Positions 1 to 10,998 of a DNA stretch of 58,031 nucleotides are shown one piece after another. Both the position numbers and the translations under genes were made by a program. A model generated the notes under the pieces. The model was not told the origin of the DNA. It ran no database searches and worked only from the letters and a program-made list of their open reading frames with translations. This DNA comes from Chara braunii. Taxonomy: Eukaryota; Streptophyta; Charophyceae; Charales; Characeae. The stretch covers positions 597,818 through 655,848 of the forward strand of contig BFEA01000523.1 of assembly GCA_003427395.1 (NCBI GenBank), in the 5' to 3' direction. The first letter of the stretch is position 1. Each line of letters begins with the position of its first letter.

Positions 1-78
<78 letters not shown>

Positions 79-95
79 TGTGTGTGTGTGTGTGT
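1..95. repeat. (CT)n(GT)n compound microsatellite
   Basis: Positions 1-33 are CT dinucleotides and 34-95 are GT dinucleotides with one interruption. The same CT-to-GT compound structure recurs at 27113-27282. It encodes only Cys/Val low-complexity peptides in any frame, so no gene is called here. Confidence 0.97.
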
Positions 96-540
96 CATGT
101 GCCAGGTGCTAACCTCTGAAGATGGCGCCGTGCTGCAGGTACCTCGAAGACGAAGCTGGAGCTATGGCGCTGCAGGTAAGTCTCCCTGGCCTCCACCAAA
201 TCTCTCTCTCTCTCCAGTGCTACTCTAGCTCCTACTAGCGCCCAGCGCTGAAGACAACTGCTAATGCTAGCGCTCCTCCAGAGTGCTGCTGCCGAATCCT
301 GAAGACTACGTCCTGCCTCCTGAACTGCATGCGAAGTGTCTGGGAAGTCCTTATGAACTACCTGCAGCCTGCAGGGCGGGCCAGTCTTATACAGTGCTGG
401 CCCGTCCAGGAGGCTTCTCTTGCCAGTGCCAAAACGTGCCAGACCCTGGCGTTGAAGCTCAAACAAAGGTTGTCTTGAAAACAGGCCGAAAATGGCCTGT
501 GCTAAAACCCTGGTCTGGTGCCTAAGTTTCAGGGCAGGTC
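96..540. other. Unassigned sequence without a recognisable gene
   Basis: About 445 bases with short open frames but no domain I recognise. It contains CAGGTAAGTCTCC at 173-185, a perfect 5' splice-donor consensus. Closely related GGTRAGYCTYC words recur on the minus strand of the giant LTR near 29.4-31.2 kb, so this stretch may be a fragment of a related repeat. That link is inference from one 13-base word. Confidence 0.4.
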
Positions 541-544
541 GATC

Positions 545-795
545 TTATGAGGGCCTGAAAATGGCCCTCCGTTTCAGGCTGAAAAGACTCAGGGCCTGGA
601 GGGCCCTGTTTTAGGCTGAAACGACACAGGGCCTGTAGGCCCTTGTTTTCAGGCTTTCAGGCTGAAACGACACAGGGCCTGTAGGCCCTTGTTTTCAGGC
701 TTTTAGGCTGAAAACGACACAGGGCCTGTAGGCCCTTGTTTTCAGGCTTTTAGGCTGAAAACAACACNGGGCCTGAAAATGGCCCTCGTTTCAGG
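545..795. repeat. Minisatellite, period about 47-48 bp
   Basis: About five tandem copies of a unit built around GGCCTGTAGGCCCTTGTTTT and AGGCTGAAAACGACACAGGG. The unit contains the short inverted repeat GGGCCTGTAGGCCC. Outer copies are diverged (GGCCTGAAAATGGCCCTC) and inner copies are nearly identical. A single N sits at 768 inside the array, so the copy number in the assembly is unreliable. Confidence 0.9.
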
Positions 796-1289
796 TGCAG
801 CATGTAACAGAGTGTTGGACCGGAAGTGTGGTTGGGAAGCTTGATGGAATCTCTGTGGACGGCATTTTATTTTGTGGGCATTTTCATTTGTGTGAGGGGG
901 GGAAAAGATGAGAGGATGTGGGCAAGGAGTGGTGTGTAGCATTTGTGAAGCTGTGGACTGTGAAGCTGTGGATTTGACGATTCGTCGAGTGCTTGAGGCT
1001 GCAAGGCAGTTGGTAAACTTTGAAATGCATTATGTTTTAGACTGTTAGTATTGCGAAGCTCCAGGCGCCGGCGGGCTTCAGGGTCCGCCCAAAAATGAGA
1101 CAGGCCGCCCTAAGTGAAAGTGTGCCTGTGTGAAATGCAGGTGGGCAAAAGACCAGCAGATGCGAGCCCCTGTAACTCATCGGTAGGTCCAGCGTCCACT
1201 TATTTACACAGGGCTGGGTCCGGTGCTCAGCCCGGATAGGACGCAGGCGCTGCCTACCGGGTCTGGACAAATGAGCAGCCTTCCCTAGT

Positions 1290-1389
1290 AGGCCCATTGT
1301 TGGCCGCTCCATCTATTGGTGGGGAGCATCACCTGCTGGAAAACGGGTCCAGCGTCCCTGAGTACATATATATGGATGATGCATGATAG
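1290..1389 (-). other. 3' UTR piece of the outermost (host) LINE
   Basis: Read on the minus strand, this holds the dispersed LINE 3'-end motif GGGACGCTGGACCCGTTTTC followed by the CCACCAATAGATGGAGC box at about 1303-1358. It abuts the 8-bp duplication CATGATAG (1382-1389). Its partner across the nested elements is the minus-strand LINE C-terminus at 22492-22800: removing 1390-22120 places this motif about 480 bases after that stop, comparable with the plus-strand LINE copy, where motifs follow the stop at 20908. I see no poly(A) tail on this copy. Confidence 0.6.
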
Positions 1390-1527
1390 CAGGGTTGCCA
1401 GGCCGAATGTACGGAGGCCCCTAAGCTAACCCCCAAACGTTCGGGCATTCGGGTTCCCATACGGGGCCCGAACCCGCAAAAAACATATTTTGGCAACTAA
1501 ATATATATTTTTTTTCTGATTTTTTTT

Positions 1528-1850
1528 TTGCAAGTTCTTTGTAATGTAAGGTATCTTCCTCTTCAATTTTGAACTTTGAAGGCATTCTGTTAAGCCAAAA
1601 AATAATGAAATATCAGCAAAGATGGTGGTGTCAAAACTTGCTTGCCCACTCACTGATTCGTTTTTTCTCTCTTTTCACTTTTTGTTTTCCCTTTATTTCG
1701 GGGCATGAAAAAAATTATTATTTTTCAAACCTTATTTGTAGGTTCTCTGTTATGTAAGATACACATGTATAAATTTTCATGGCATTTGTCAAAGCCAAAA
1801 AACAATGAAAAATCGCCCAAGATGGCGGTGTCAAAAATGTGCTCGCCCTC
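1528..1850. repeat. Diverged tandem duplication, period about 206 bp
   Basis: Two related blocks, 1528-1655 and 1737-1850, share GTTCT.TGT.ATGTAAG, AAGCCAAAAAA.AATGAAA and AAGATGG.GGTGTCAAAA. The second block is cut by gypsy element A at 1863 and resumes at 21898. The resumed part (TCGTTTTATTTTTTG) matches the continuation of the first block (TTCGTTTTTTCTC), which independently supports 21894 onward as the true right flank of element A. Confidence 0.7.
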
Positions 1851-1863
1851 AATAATTTCATTC

Positions 1864-3017
1864 TGCAAGGAATATGAATGCGAACAAAATGCAAAAAAAC
1901 AAGTTGCGAAATCACATAGATGTCCAGGTAGTCATATCCAAGCAGAGAGTACAAAATGCACCAAGAAACCATCCATATAGAGCAATACAATGAAGTAATG
2001 AGCCAATGTTGAAGCCCGTAGGCCACACCAACACAGTATCCGAAGTCGCTCCTCTCTGTCTGGCGCCCAGCGCCCAACCTACTCTGCCCGACTATCCTAC
2101 CTACAGCTGGTTCACGCAATCGGATCACTTTGACTTTCGAAGACCAATGTACATGACTGTCAACTCCATAGCCGACCTCTCTTCATGCACCAGGTATGTA
2201 TCTTGTCACCCTCAATCAGACCTTGATTACCCCACACTCGCCTCCTTCCCTGAAGACCACCAGATCGTCCGCTGCACACCCTAACGCCCAGCAGCCCGGC
2301 TATGGCTGCCTGCGCCCCGCTGCCCTGCAGCGCCCCTCCTCACCACTATGAACCCTGTCAGCGCCTTTGGCAGCAACGCAGCATCAAGCGAGAGCACAGC
2401 AGCACTTCCGCATTGCCAGCACTGGCCAGAATGCCTGGCCTGGGCTGCCTCACTTCTTTTATGGAAGTGGCAGCCTCCTGGATGCTGCGTGNGGCCTGGG
2501 CTGCCTCACTTCTTTTATGGAAGTGGCAGCCTCCTGGATGCTGCGTGTGGCCTGGCTGGAAGCTTCCAGTAGCTTCCGGTTGGGCCTACCCTGCGCCCAG
2601 GCCCGAGACTATAGTTGAGGGCCTGGGCCCTTTTCAGATGGGCACGGCCTGAGTCTCCGGACTTGGGCTGTTTGCTGCATCTGTGCAGGGTTCCCAGGTA
2701 GGTACGTCGGCAGTACTGTTTTTCCAAAGGCCGATGGCCTGCTTCCCAATGTATCGCCCTTGCTTTGTGTGTATGTGCCCAGGCGCAACTGTCAAGGTCT
2801 GGGCCAACTGTACGACGCAGCTTAGTGAGGCTCACGCGTCTACCCAACCAACTAGCGTGCTGCGAGAGCCTGAATACCCACTTATGGAAATGTTGAATTT
2901 TGACGTTTGGCGAATATTCAGGTCTACCTTCACTTAGGGCGGGCACTCGGCTTGCTGGGGGCCTTGGCCCAGAACATGTGATGTGTAATAGGGTCCCTTT
3001 AGGGCTCGTTCCTAACA
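1864..3017 (-). repeat. 3' LTR of element A
   Basis: A 1154-base LTR directly repeated at 9928-10998. On the plus strand it begins TGCAAGGAATATG and ends GGCTCGTTCCTAACA. Read in element orientation it starts TGTTAGGAACGAGCC and ends ATTCCTTGCA. It is matched to the other LTR along its length, apart from a local 56-bp duplication at 2437-2548 absent from the partner. Short open frames inside it are not genes. Confidence 0.9.
2437..2548. repeat. 56-bp tandem duplication carrying an N
   Basis: A block beginning GGCCTGGGCTGCCTCACTTC occurs twice with a period of 56. The single ambiguous base N lies at 2492 at the junction. The partner LTR at about 10500-10555 has one copy. Either a post-insertion duplication or a faulty overlap join in the assembly is possible; the N at the junction favours the latter. 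Confidence 0.85.
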
Positions 3018-3030
3018 TTCCATCCCCCTT
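3018..3030 (-). other. Polypurine tract of element A
   Basis: Immediately inside the 3' LTR, the minus strand reads AAGGGGGATGGAA directly before the LTR start TGTTAGG. A purine-rich run next to the 3' LTR is the standard plus-strand primer site of LTR retrotransposons. One T interrupts the purines. Confidence 0.65.
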
Positions 3031-3055
3031 AGCTTCGAAAGTCCGCTGAGATGCT

Positions 3056-4640
3056 TCATGTTGGTGCCTTCCCCTTCAGTTTCTTCTCATAGTCTGCCAC
3101 GATCTGAGGAGCTGTCTTGACAAGTTCCTCCCTTGAAATCCATCGATCTTCCTTAGGATCAGTATGATGCCTGAAATGTACTCTGTATTCCCTTGTAGGT
3201 TTAGGAGGTCTTCCCCTGCCAGGTGGCTTGGGAACAGGCGTGTCTCTGTGATCCAGGATGTCGTAGACGTCCACGTGGCCATCCATGGTTGGGGGCAGCA
3301 TAGACCTCCGAGATGGGAACTGTGCTGTCTCGGCGAAACGTGCAAGCTTGGAGGCGTGAAAAACATGGTATGTGCGTAGGTGACCAGGGATACGAATGAC
3401 GTACGAGGGACCATCCAAATCATTCCCCACAATGTCTAAGACTTCCTAGGGACCGAAATACTGCAGCATTAGTTTCCTAGAGATGCCAAACTCTTGTCCC
3501 AACTCACTAGCCTTGACCCAGACACGTTCCTCTACCTGAAATGTGGATTGTCCCGACGTTTGCTCTCAGAAGCAATCATGGCTTCCTGAGATTTCTTGAT
3601 GTGGTTGACAGTCTGCTGCAACAATTTCTCATACTGGACACCAAATTCAATGGTTCCAGGAGTTGCAGCAGTTAGGTTTTCAGGCAGGAGGAAGTCTAGA
3701 GCAGATCTAGGCTTCCATCCCAGATGTAGTTGATTAGGTCTGACGTCGGTGGTGCTGCGTACAACATTGTTGTACAGACTGGCGATGAGAGGTAACTTCT
3801 CATCCCAGTCATTCTGGCTGGGCTTGATGTAATGCCTCAGCACATGCTGCACCACACGGTTCATCTATTCAGCTTGCCCATTTGCTTCGGGATGATTCCC
3901 GGAAGTCATATGAAGCTGGTTGCCCATCTGTTCAGCGACCTTCTTCCACATCTCGCTTGTGAAACGCACATCTCTATCACTAACGATTGTCTTTGGCAAT
4001 CCAAAGTCACGCACCCAGTTATCCATGAATAACTTGATGACATGGTTAGTCCTGGCGGTCTCCGGCATGGCAATTAGTCAGCATACTTAGTGAACCGATC
4101 AACTACGATGAAGATGTGCCTCTTGCCATTCTTGCTGGTCACGAGAGTATTCATGAGGTTCATGGAGATACTCTGCCCTGGGCCAACAGGAATGGGTAGA
4201 GGTTTAAGTAACCCAAGTGGAGCGTGAGTCCGCGGCTTATCCCGCTGACAGACCTGACAGGTTTGTACGTACTCCTTCGCATCGTCTAGCATGTTAGGCC
4301 ACCAGTATCGTTGTACTAAATTAGCACTAGTCTTCTTGTAGCCGAAATGTCCCGTTGCGTCATGACACTCACCTAAGAATAAACTACGCAAAATCTCTCT
4401 AGATGGGACAACTAACCTCTTAAACCCTGGCTTTTCAAGAAAAAGTAACCCATCCACCATCACAAACTCGTCAGCAGTGGCCTTATCTTTGACCTGCAGT
4501 TTGTTGATGATATCCATTGTGACAGGATCTTCCTTGTAGGCTTCCCCCAAGGATTGAGTCACGTCCTCAGATAAGCCAAACTCAAAAATCAGCGCACCTA
4601 GGTAATATGCCCTTCTAGACAACGCATCTGCAACCTTGTT
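3056..4640 (-). pseudogene. Element A integrase with C-terminal chromodomain
   Basis: Reading leftward from 4640: an HHCC-type zinc region (HDATGHFGYKKTSANLVQRY followed by CQVCQRDKP), the catalytic core, and a C-terminal chromodomain (DVYDILDHRDT ... REYRVHFRHH ... DRWISREEL) preceded by the basic patch GRGRPPKP. Integrase joins element cDNA to the chromosome; chromodomains in this lineage steer integration to heterochromatin. Damage: the first catalytic Asp is Asn (MNLMN, codon 4158-4160), a frameshift lies near 4070, the Arg codon after the catalytic Glu is TGA (3865-3867), and a Trp codon near 3447 is TAG. The second Asp (VSDRD, about 3975) and the Glu (GQAE) remain. Confidence 0.9.
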
Positions 4641-4661
4641 GTACTCTCCCTTTACATCGTA

Positions 4662-4833
4662 TAGTTTGAAGTCATACTGATCTATGACTTCAATCCAGCG
4701 TTTGAGTGCATCGGAGAGAACTGGTTCGGTCTTAATCCACGTGAGTCTAGTTTGAAGTCATATGATCTATGACTTCAATCCAGCGTTTGAGTGCATCGGA
4801 GAGAACTGGTTGGGCCTTAATCCACTTGAGGGT
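4662..4833. repeat. 86-bp tandem duplication in pol
   Basis: Two copies begin TAGTTTGAAGTCATA at 4662 and 4748 and end at related TTAATCCAC.TGAG sequence. The duplicated protein segment is the RNase H tail (VLSDALKRWIEVID), which therefore appears twice; 86 is not a multiple of three, so the frame is broken. Confidence 0.9.
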
Positions 4834-5800
4834 CTGATGGTCAGTTCTCAAGTAGAAGAACCTTCCTAATAGATAATGCCTCCAGTGGACAAGTGCCTTG
4901 TAGAGAGCGTAGAGTTCCCTCTCGTAGGTGGACTTTGCCAACTTCTTTGATGGCATCTTTTTGCTCATGTACTCGACCGGTCTCAACTTTTTCGCTTCCT
5001 GCAGAGCCAACACTGCGCCAATGCCGTATTGGCTTGCGTCGGTGGTTACAACAAAGGGCCTTTGCGGGTCGGGTACCATGAGAACCTCATGGTGTGTGAG
5101 AGCGTGCTTCAAACGCTTGAAAGCGGCCTCACACTTGTCGGTCCAGTCCCATGGTGTGTCAAGTCGAGTTAGATCAATCAAGGGAGATGTAATCGTACTA
5201 TAATTCTTTACGAAATTGCGGTAATATCCATACATTCCCAAGAATGATCTGACCTCAGTCACAGACCGGGGTCGTGGCCAGTCATGTATGCTAGCCACCT
5301 TCGCATCTTCGAGCCTAATCCCATCCGCGGATACTTCATGACCCAAGTACAAGATTCGAGTGTGACCGAACTCGCATTTCTCTTTGTTTACCTTATACTT
5401 GTATAAGAGAAGGAGTAAGAGGACTTTATCTACATGCTGAGCATGCTCCTCAACAGTCTTACTAAAGATAAGTATATCGTTGAGGTACACGACCACGAAC
5501 TTATCTAAGTAGTCATGAAATATTCTATTCATGGCGTGCTAGAATGTACCCGACGCATTGCAAAGGCCAAAGGGCATCACCACAAACTCGTACAGACTGT
5601 ACCTGGTTTGGAATGCGGTTTTGTGCTGGTCCTCTGGTCTTATGGCAATCTGATGGTAGCCAAATTTTAAGTTTATCTTAGTGTAGTACTTACACCCCTG
5701 CACCTTATCCAATAGGTCGTCGATGCGTGGTAGAGGCTCTGCATTCTTAACGGTGATGGCATTGAGGCCTCTATAATCAATGCACATCCTTAGTGTTCCC
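4747..5800 (-). pseudogene. Element A reverse transcriptase-RNase H
   Basis: Reading leftward from 5787: MCIDYRGLNAITVKNAEPLP (RT fingers/palm), TKINLKFGYHQI, FVVMPFGLCNA, VVVYLNDILIFSK, then connection and RNase H (VVTTDASQYGIGAVL, YERELYALYKAL, YLRTDHQTLKWI). This would synthesise element cDNA and remove the RNA strand. Both palm Asp motifs are hit: the usual KIDL is KINL and the usual YLDD is YLND (about 5470-5490). A Gln codon is TAG at 5539 in the otherwise continuous frame ...SGTF*HAMNRIF. RNase H acidic residues (D, E, D) are still visible. The protein cannot be functional. Confidence 0.92.
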
Positions 5801-5984
5801 CTTTCTTTGGAACAAATAAGATTGGTGAGCCAAATGGGGAAGTGCTAGGCCGAATCCAACCCTTTTCTGTGAGCTCTTTCAGTTGCCGATGAAGCTCGTC
5901 CAAGAGCCATCCTATAGATTCTCCCTTTAGGTGTCTTGCTACCTGGATGATCTCTATGACATGGACAACCTCCCTGTCTACGAC

Positions 5985-6600
5985 TCATGAGGGTTCCTCA
6001 AACAGATCAGGGTACTTAGCGACGATTGTCTCTATCTCTGGGGGTGTTTTAATGGACTCCCTTTTTGCAGAGACATAGACTAAGTACATTCCTTCCTCTT
6101 GGTTCTGTTTATAATACTTATAGAAAGCAGATGCACAAAAGCACCCATAGGAGTCTATTAACCTACTGGCTTTATACTTAGCCACTCTAACGGTCCTCCC
6201 ATTAGGCAATTCGTACTTCAACACCTTCTTGTCCCAGTCAAACTAGGGGTTGGCAACCTCGAGGTAGTACATGCCCAACAACATGTCAAAGGGCAAATCG
6301 TCACTCACCAGGAATGATACCTTATGTTTTGACTCTCCTCCTAGGTAGGAGAAAGTGCAGACAACATCTTTAATGTAGTCCTCCACCATCATGCGCTCTT
6401 TGTTGGCCAAAGTAGATGCTGCCGGTCTACTCAGGCGCTACACCTAGTCCTTTAGGCACAGTCTATCAACGCAGCCGCGACTTATAAAGTTTTGCGTGGA
6501 GCCAATGTCTATGAAAGTGCCGCACTTGCGACCACCCACACCAACTACGAAGTGCTCCCCTCTAGGACCTCTACTTAGTGCCACCCAGGACTCACGAGGG
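5985..6600 (-). pseudogene. Element A protease and RT linker
   Basis: The minus strand near 6490-6560 reads CGTFIDIGSTQNFISRG, matching the retropepsin core in which D-S/T-G would cleave the polyprotein; here the Ser/Thr is Ile. A conserved linker follows at 5985-6224 (LPNGRTVRVAKYKASR, then KYPDLFEEPS), which in this lineage precedes RT. Several frame breaks occur between 6240 and 6450 and between 5800 and 5985. The assignment rests on motif order and position between gag and RT. Confidence 0.7.
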
Positions 6601-6883
6601 TCCCTTGCCGACCACTAACCTTGAAGGTCCTCTAAGGCTTCAGACACATCCAACCTACAAAGTATAGTTGGGTCCGGATGCATCTGCGGGGTGACTAAGG
6701 AGTCAATAGCTTCGGCCCACTCTTGAAACGGGGAAGGTACATCACCCGCTTCAACGAGAATAGAAGCAGATGCAACTTCTACAGTTCCTAAGTGTTTCCC
6801 GAGCTGAAGCTCGTAGAGGCCCCAGACTGAGAAGAAGGATACCCACCCTGAGGAGGGATCTTCTACGAGACCTTTGGGTTCTT

Positions 6884-8642
6884 GCACTTAAACTATGTAT
6901 GGCCATACTCGCCGCAGTTTATGCAAGCACCACGCTGCCAACGGTCCCGTCACACTTCTTGATCCAAACCAGCCCTTACCTAAGCAGCTATTTTGTTTGG
7001 GTTGGCGGCTTGCCCCTGACTCCTTTGTTGACCGCCCTTCCCACAGCCAACGGCCTCAGTCTTAACTGCAGCGGCGAGGTTGCTACCCTTAGCAATCTCC
7101 TCGCCGTCTAACTCTGTTCCCTCCACAAGCTCAGAAACATCGTCGATCTCAGTTTGATTCCCTTCGGAATCAACCATCATCAATTGACTACCCTTTTTCT
7201 TCCACTCTTGTGGAGCCTTCTTCTTTCTCCTGTCCGTAGAAGGGGTCCGAGCACTACCCAACGTAGCCTCTAAAACTAGGGCCTTCTTACTGAATGTCTT
7301 AGATGTGTGATACTCACGCCGAGCCTCGCTGGCCAGTAAGTTCTTGATGTCTGGGGGAAGACATCTTAAGAACGTGGTCAATAAGACATGTGGATTGTAC
7401 TCCACTCCTGGGATGACAATCAGCGTTCTATGGTAGTGGTAAGCTCTCGCACTGACTTGTACTTTCTAGCATCGAGCTTTAGAAGCCCATCAGTGGCAAT
7501 CTGTGCCTGCTGAGGGTTGTGCCATCTTGCCTCCACTAAGTCCATAAAGCTCTCTAGGGTGTGGGGCTTTGCCCAATCACCCATGTTCCTGCCGAACCCC
7601 TTTGAAGCTACCAATCCGTTCAGCCAGCGAGTTCCTGAACCCTCTAAGTAGGATGCAACATTGATCACTTTCTCTTCTACCAATGTCCTCTTTGCCCTTA
7701 CCCACACTGGAACCGTTCTCAACCACGTGTCGAGAGCCTCATCCTTCTTGTCTCCTGAGAAGGTTGGAGGTGGTTTTAGGGGGGTCTTGTGGTACCAAGG
7801 TAATTGATGTCCCGCTGGCGGGACAGGTGGCGACTGTGATGTAGCTCCAATTGTTGGACCAGAAGATGAAGAAGCAACAGTCTGAGATAGAGTTGCTGCT
7901 GATGTACCGCTTGGTTGTTGTCCAGACTGAGTGGCATAGGGGCCCGTCATCGCTGATAATGGAAGTGATGGCAAAGCTGCTGTCCGGATCCTTGACCTTT
8001 GTAGGGCCTGCAGAATCTGGTCTAGGGTGTCCTGCATGGCGTCCATTTTGCTCTCCATGTACGCCTCCATGGACAGGACGATTGCCTTAAGGATCTTTCT
8101 TGTAGAGTTAAGGGCTGCGTCATCTAAACCCTCTAGTGCAGCTCGGTCTGCCTCCCTACTCTCTTGTCTGACTCTTCTCTCTCTAATTTCTTTTTCTCTC
8201 TTAGTAGCCTGCTTGAGTTCCTCTTCTAACCTTAAGCGGATCCTCTCTACCTGTTGGAGCTTCATCTGCTCCCTTGTAAGATGAGGTGGCGGGCTGGACT
8301 GCACACCCGCCATCTGACTAGCGCCGGCACCTGATGTATTGGACACTGACTGCGAGCTGGTCGAATTGGACGGCATGCCCTGACCAGAGGTTGCTGCAGA
8401 CGTTTCTGAAGCGGTAGCCATTGCTACCCCTCTAGCTGCTGCCAACACCCTTGTTTCGGCCGTTGCAGCCTCAAGACTACGGGCCCTAGCTTCGTCTCAA
8501 GACTACGGGCCCTAGCTTCGTCCCTTAGTCTTCTCTCTTCTCCCGGTTGTAGGGCCTGGAACACTCCAGGGATTCTAAGCGATGCTAGCCTAGTTAACCT
8601 CCTAGCGTCAGCTGTACCTTCTACCCCGGCTGATCCACTCAT
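6884..8642 (-). pseudogene. Element A gag
   Basis: Starts at ATG 8642 (MSGSAGVEGTADARR). It contains a predicted coiled coil of about 60-70 residues (EQMKLQQVERIRLRLEEELK onward), a capsid-like domain (PPPTFSGDKKDEALDTWLRT, SYLEGSGTRWLNGLV, MDLVEARWHNPQQAQIATDG), and a C-terminal CCHC zinc knuckle at 6884-6925 (CINCGEYGHT*FKC, with an internal TAG). Gag forms the particle and binds RNA. Breaks: a 26-bp tandem duplication at 8470-8521 shifts the frame after DEARARSLE; another frameshift near 7415 separates TTTIER from LIVIPGVEYNPHV. Length is typical for a chromovirus gag. Confidence 0.85.
8470..8521. repeat. 26-bp tandem duplication disrupting gag
   Basis: The unit CTCAAGACTACGGGCCCTAG plus CTTCGT is perfectly repeated at 8470-8495 and 8496-8521. 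Since 26 is not a multiple of three, it breaks the gag frame; with one copy removed, the N-terminal and main gag frames join. It looks recent because the copies are identical. Confidence 0.92.
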
Positions 8643-9912
8643 CGGCTAGGCGGACGCTATCTGCACTCGAGTCCTCTCTGGGACCTACCGTAGCATACGT
8701 CTAACTGGTGTTAAGATAAATAAATAAATCAATACCCATTGAGTCACCTCCGGCTACTATTCAAGCGGTATCAACAACACCTATACAGACTATACACGTA
8801 GTCTACCTCTATCCTGATTAGTTTTGAACAAAAGCTTTGAAAATAACTGACTATGGTAGATTACAGTCCTACTCTAGGCCGTTTGTTAGGTGTCAGCAGT
8901 CTGTCAACCAACTAATCAAAATAAAAACAGACTATGTGAGCAGATGTATGCACAATGGGTAAAATAGTGATGTTCAGTTGAGCTCACAATTGGAATCCCC
9001 TTCCCCTGTATCCAACGTACCTGTGAGCATCATCAAGCTGCGGTGTCTAAGGTGTTCAACCACGGCCCACCCATGTGCCCAAGAAGTATGCTTATGACCA
9101 GCCTGCCCTTTGTTTACCCTCGTATGCAACGAGCCTTACGTCTGACTGATTTGGCTGATCAAGAGGCAATTTGAGGACAGCCCCCAAGAGTCCTCAGAAA
9201 TTCTTTAACGTCGCAATCAGGACGACGATCACAGCCAGTGGACAGTTCAGACCCCAACCAGAAATGTTTATAGACGGTCTGGGAGCGTCTCCGTAGGACT
9301 GGTCAGTTCGCACACCCCTTCTATTAGCGCAACAAAGAGCCTCAATAGACAAAGCAGCATGGCCTGCGTGTACTACTCTCATCGGTTGGCATGGTGACCG
9401 TGACTGTGCTTCAACCAGGGCCCTTCAGAGGCACCACCCTCTCCTGCCAGATGCGCCACCGGGAAGAATGTTGTCTCTCAAGATAGAGCGTACACGACTC
9501 CTTTCAAACGAGAGGACACTCAAGTTGGACTCACTTCCTCATGGTAAGAAGAGATTGAGAGGGTAGATAAGGAATGGGAACACGTACCTGGAGATAGATG
9601 CCCCCAACCATAAATTTCTCACCAATTGGGCCGACGTGCATCTCAATGACCAGTCATTAGCCTCGGTAGCACCCACAACGCAATGCAGTGCCACGTCAGC
9701 CAAAATGCCACGCCAGCATACTCTCATCATCATACATACATCCGCTGTCACCACAGCTCCCACGCTGTCACCACAGCCTTCCAGCGGCCTGCCTCTCCAC
9801 CAAGGCCCCGCTACAACAAACTGGCGTCAAAGTATCCTTACTACACATAAAGCATCATCGGCGCACCAAGTAACAATGTCGCCGATGCCAGGTAAGCGGC
9901 GATCACGAACCA
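8643..9912 (-). other. Untranslated leader of element A
   Basis: About 1.27 kb between the primer binding site and the gag start. No domain or convincing ORF is visible. It is unusually long for a chromovirus leader and presumably holds packaging and translation-control sequences, which is inference from position only. Confidence 0.6.
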
Positions 9913-9924
9913 GCTCCGATACCA
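9913..9924 (-). other. Primer binding site of element A (tRNA-iMet type)
   Basis: On the minus strand, three bases after the 5' LTR end (...CCTTGCA), the sequence reads TGGTATCGGAGC. This differs by one base from TGGTATCAGAGC, the widespread plant-type site complementary to the 3' end of initiator tRNA-Met. It fixes the inner end of the 5' LTR at 9928. Confidence 0.85.
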
Positions 9925-9927
9925 AAT

Positions 9928-10998
9928 TGCAAGGAATATGAGTGTGACCGATATACAGAAAACCAAGTTGCGAAATCACACAGATGTCCAGGTAGTCGCA
10001 TCCAAGCAGAGAGTACAAAATGTACCGAGAAACCATCCATATAGAGCAATACAATGAAGTAATGAGCCAATATCCAAGCCCATAGGCCACACCAACATAG
10101 TATCCAAAGTCGCTCTTCTCTGTCTGGCGCCTAGTCCCCAACCTACTCTGCTCGACTATCCTACCTACAGTTGGTTCACGCAACCGGCTCACTTCGACTC
10201 TCGAAGACCAATGTACATGACTGTCAACTCCATAGCCGACCTCTCTTCATGCACCAGGTACGTATCGCGTCACCCTCAATCAGACCTTGATTACCCCACA
10301 CTCACCTCCTTCCCTGAAGACCACCAGATCGTCCGCTGCACCCCCTAGCGCCGAGCAGCCCGGCTATGGCTGCCTGCGTCCCGTTGCCCTGCAGCGCCCC
10401 TCCTCACCACTACGCGCCCCGTCAGCGCCTTTGGCAGCAGCGCAGCATCAAGCGAGAGCGCAGCAGCACTTCCGCATTGCCAGCACTGGCCAGAATGCCT
10501 GGCCTGGGCTGCCTCACTTCTTTTATGGAAGTGGCAGCCTCCTGGATGCTGCGTGTGGCCTGGCTGGAAGCTTCCAGTAGCTTCCGGTTGGGCCTCAGAC
10601 CCTGCGCCCAGGCCCGAGACTACAGTTGAGGGCCTGGGCCCTTTTCAGTTGGGCACGGACTGAGTCTCCGGACTTGGGCTGTTTGCTGCATCTGTGCAGT
10701 AAGTACGTCGGCAGTACTGTTTTTCCAAAGGCCGATGACCTGCTTCCCAATTTATCGGCCATGCTTTGTGTGTATGTGCCCAGGTGTGACTGTCAAGGCC
10801 TGGGCCAACTGTACGACGCAGCTTAGTCACGGTGAGTCTCACGCGTCTACCCAACCAACTGGCGTGCTGCGACAGCCTGAATACCCACATATGGAAATGT
10901 TACCTTTGACGAATATTCAGGCCCGCCTTCACTTAGGGCGGGCACTCGGCTTGCTGGGGGCCTTAGCCCAGAACATGTGATGGCTAATAGAGTCCCTT
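9928..10998 (-). repeat. 5' LTR of element A (main part)
   Basis: Direct repeat of 1864-3017, starting TGCAAGGAATATGAGTG. Homology stops at CTAATAGAGTCCCTT (10984-10998), where a poly(T) run begins. The missing last part of the LTR, GGGCTCGTTCC and the terminal CA, is found at 21876-21893 behind a second copy of the junction word. It lacks the 56-bp duplication of the other LTR. Confidence 0.9.

Noticed and set aside
283-525. Possible small Cys-containing protein
   Set aside because: No signal peptide, spacing pattern or family resemblance; sits between repeats.
1864-10998. Segmental duplication of about 1.1 kb
   Set aside because: The two copies have TG/CA ends, a PBS and PPT on their inner sides and gypsy genes between them, so they are LTRs.
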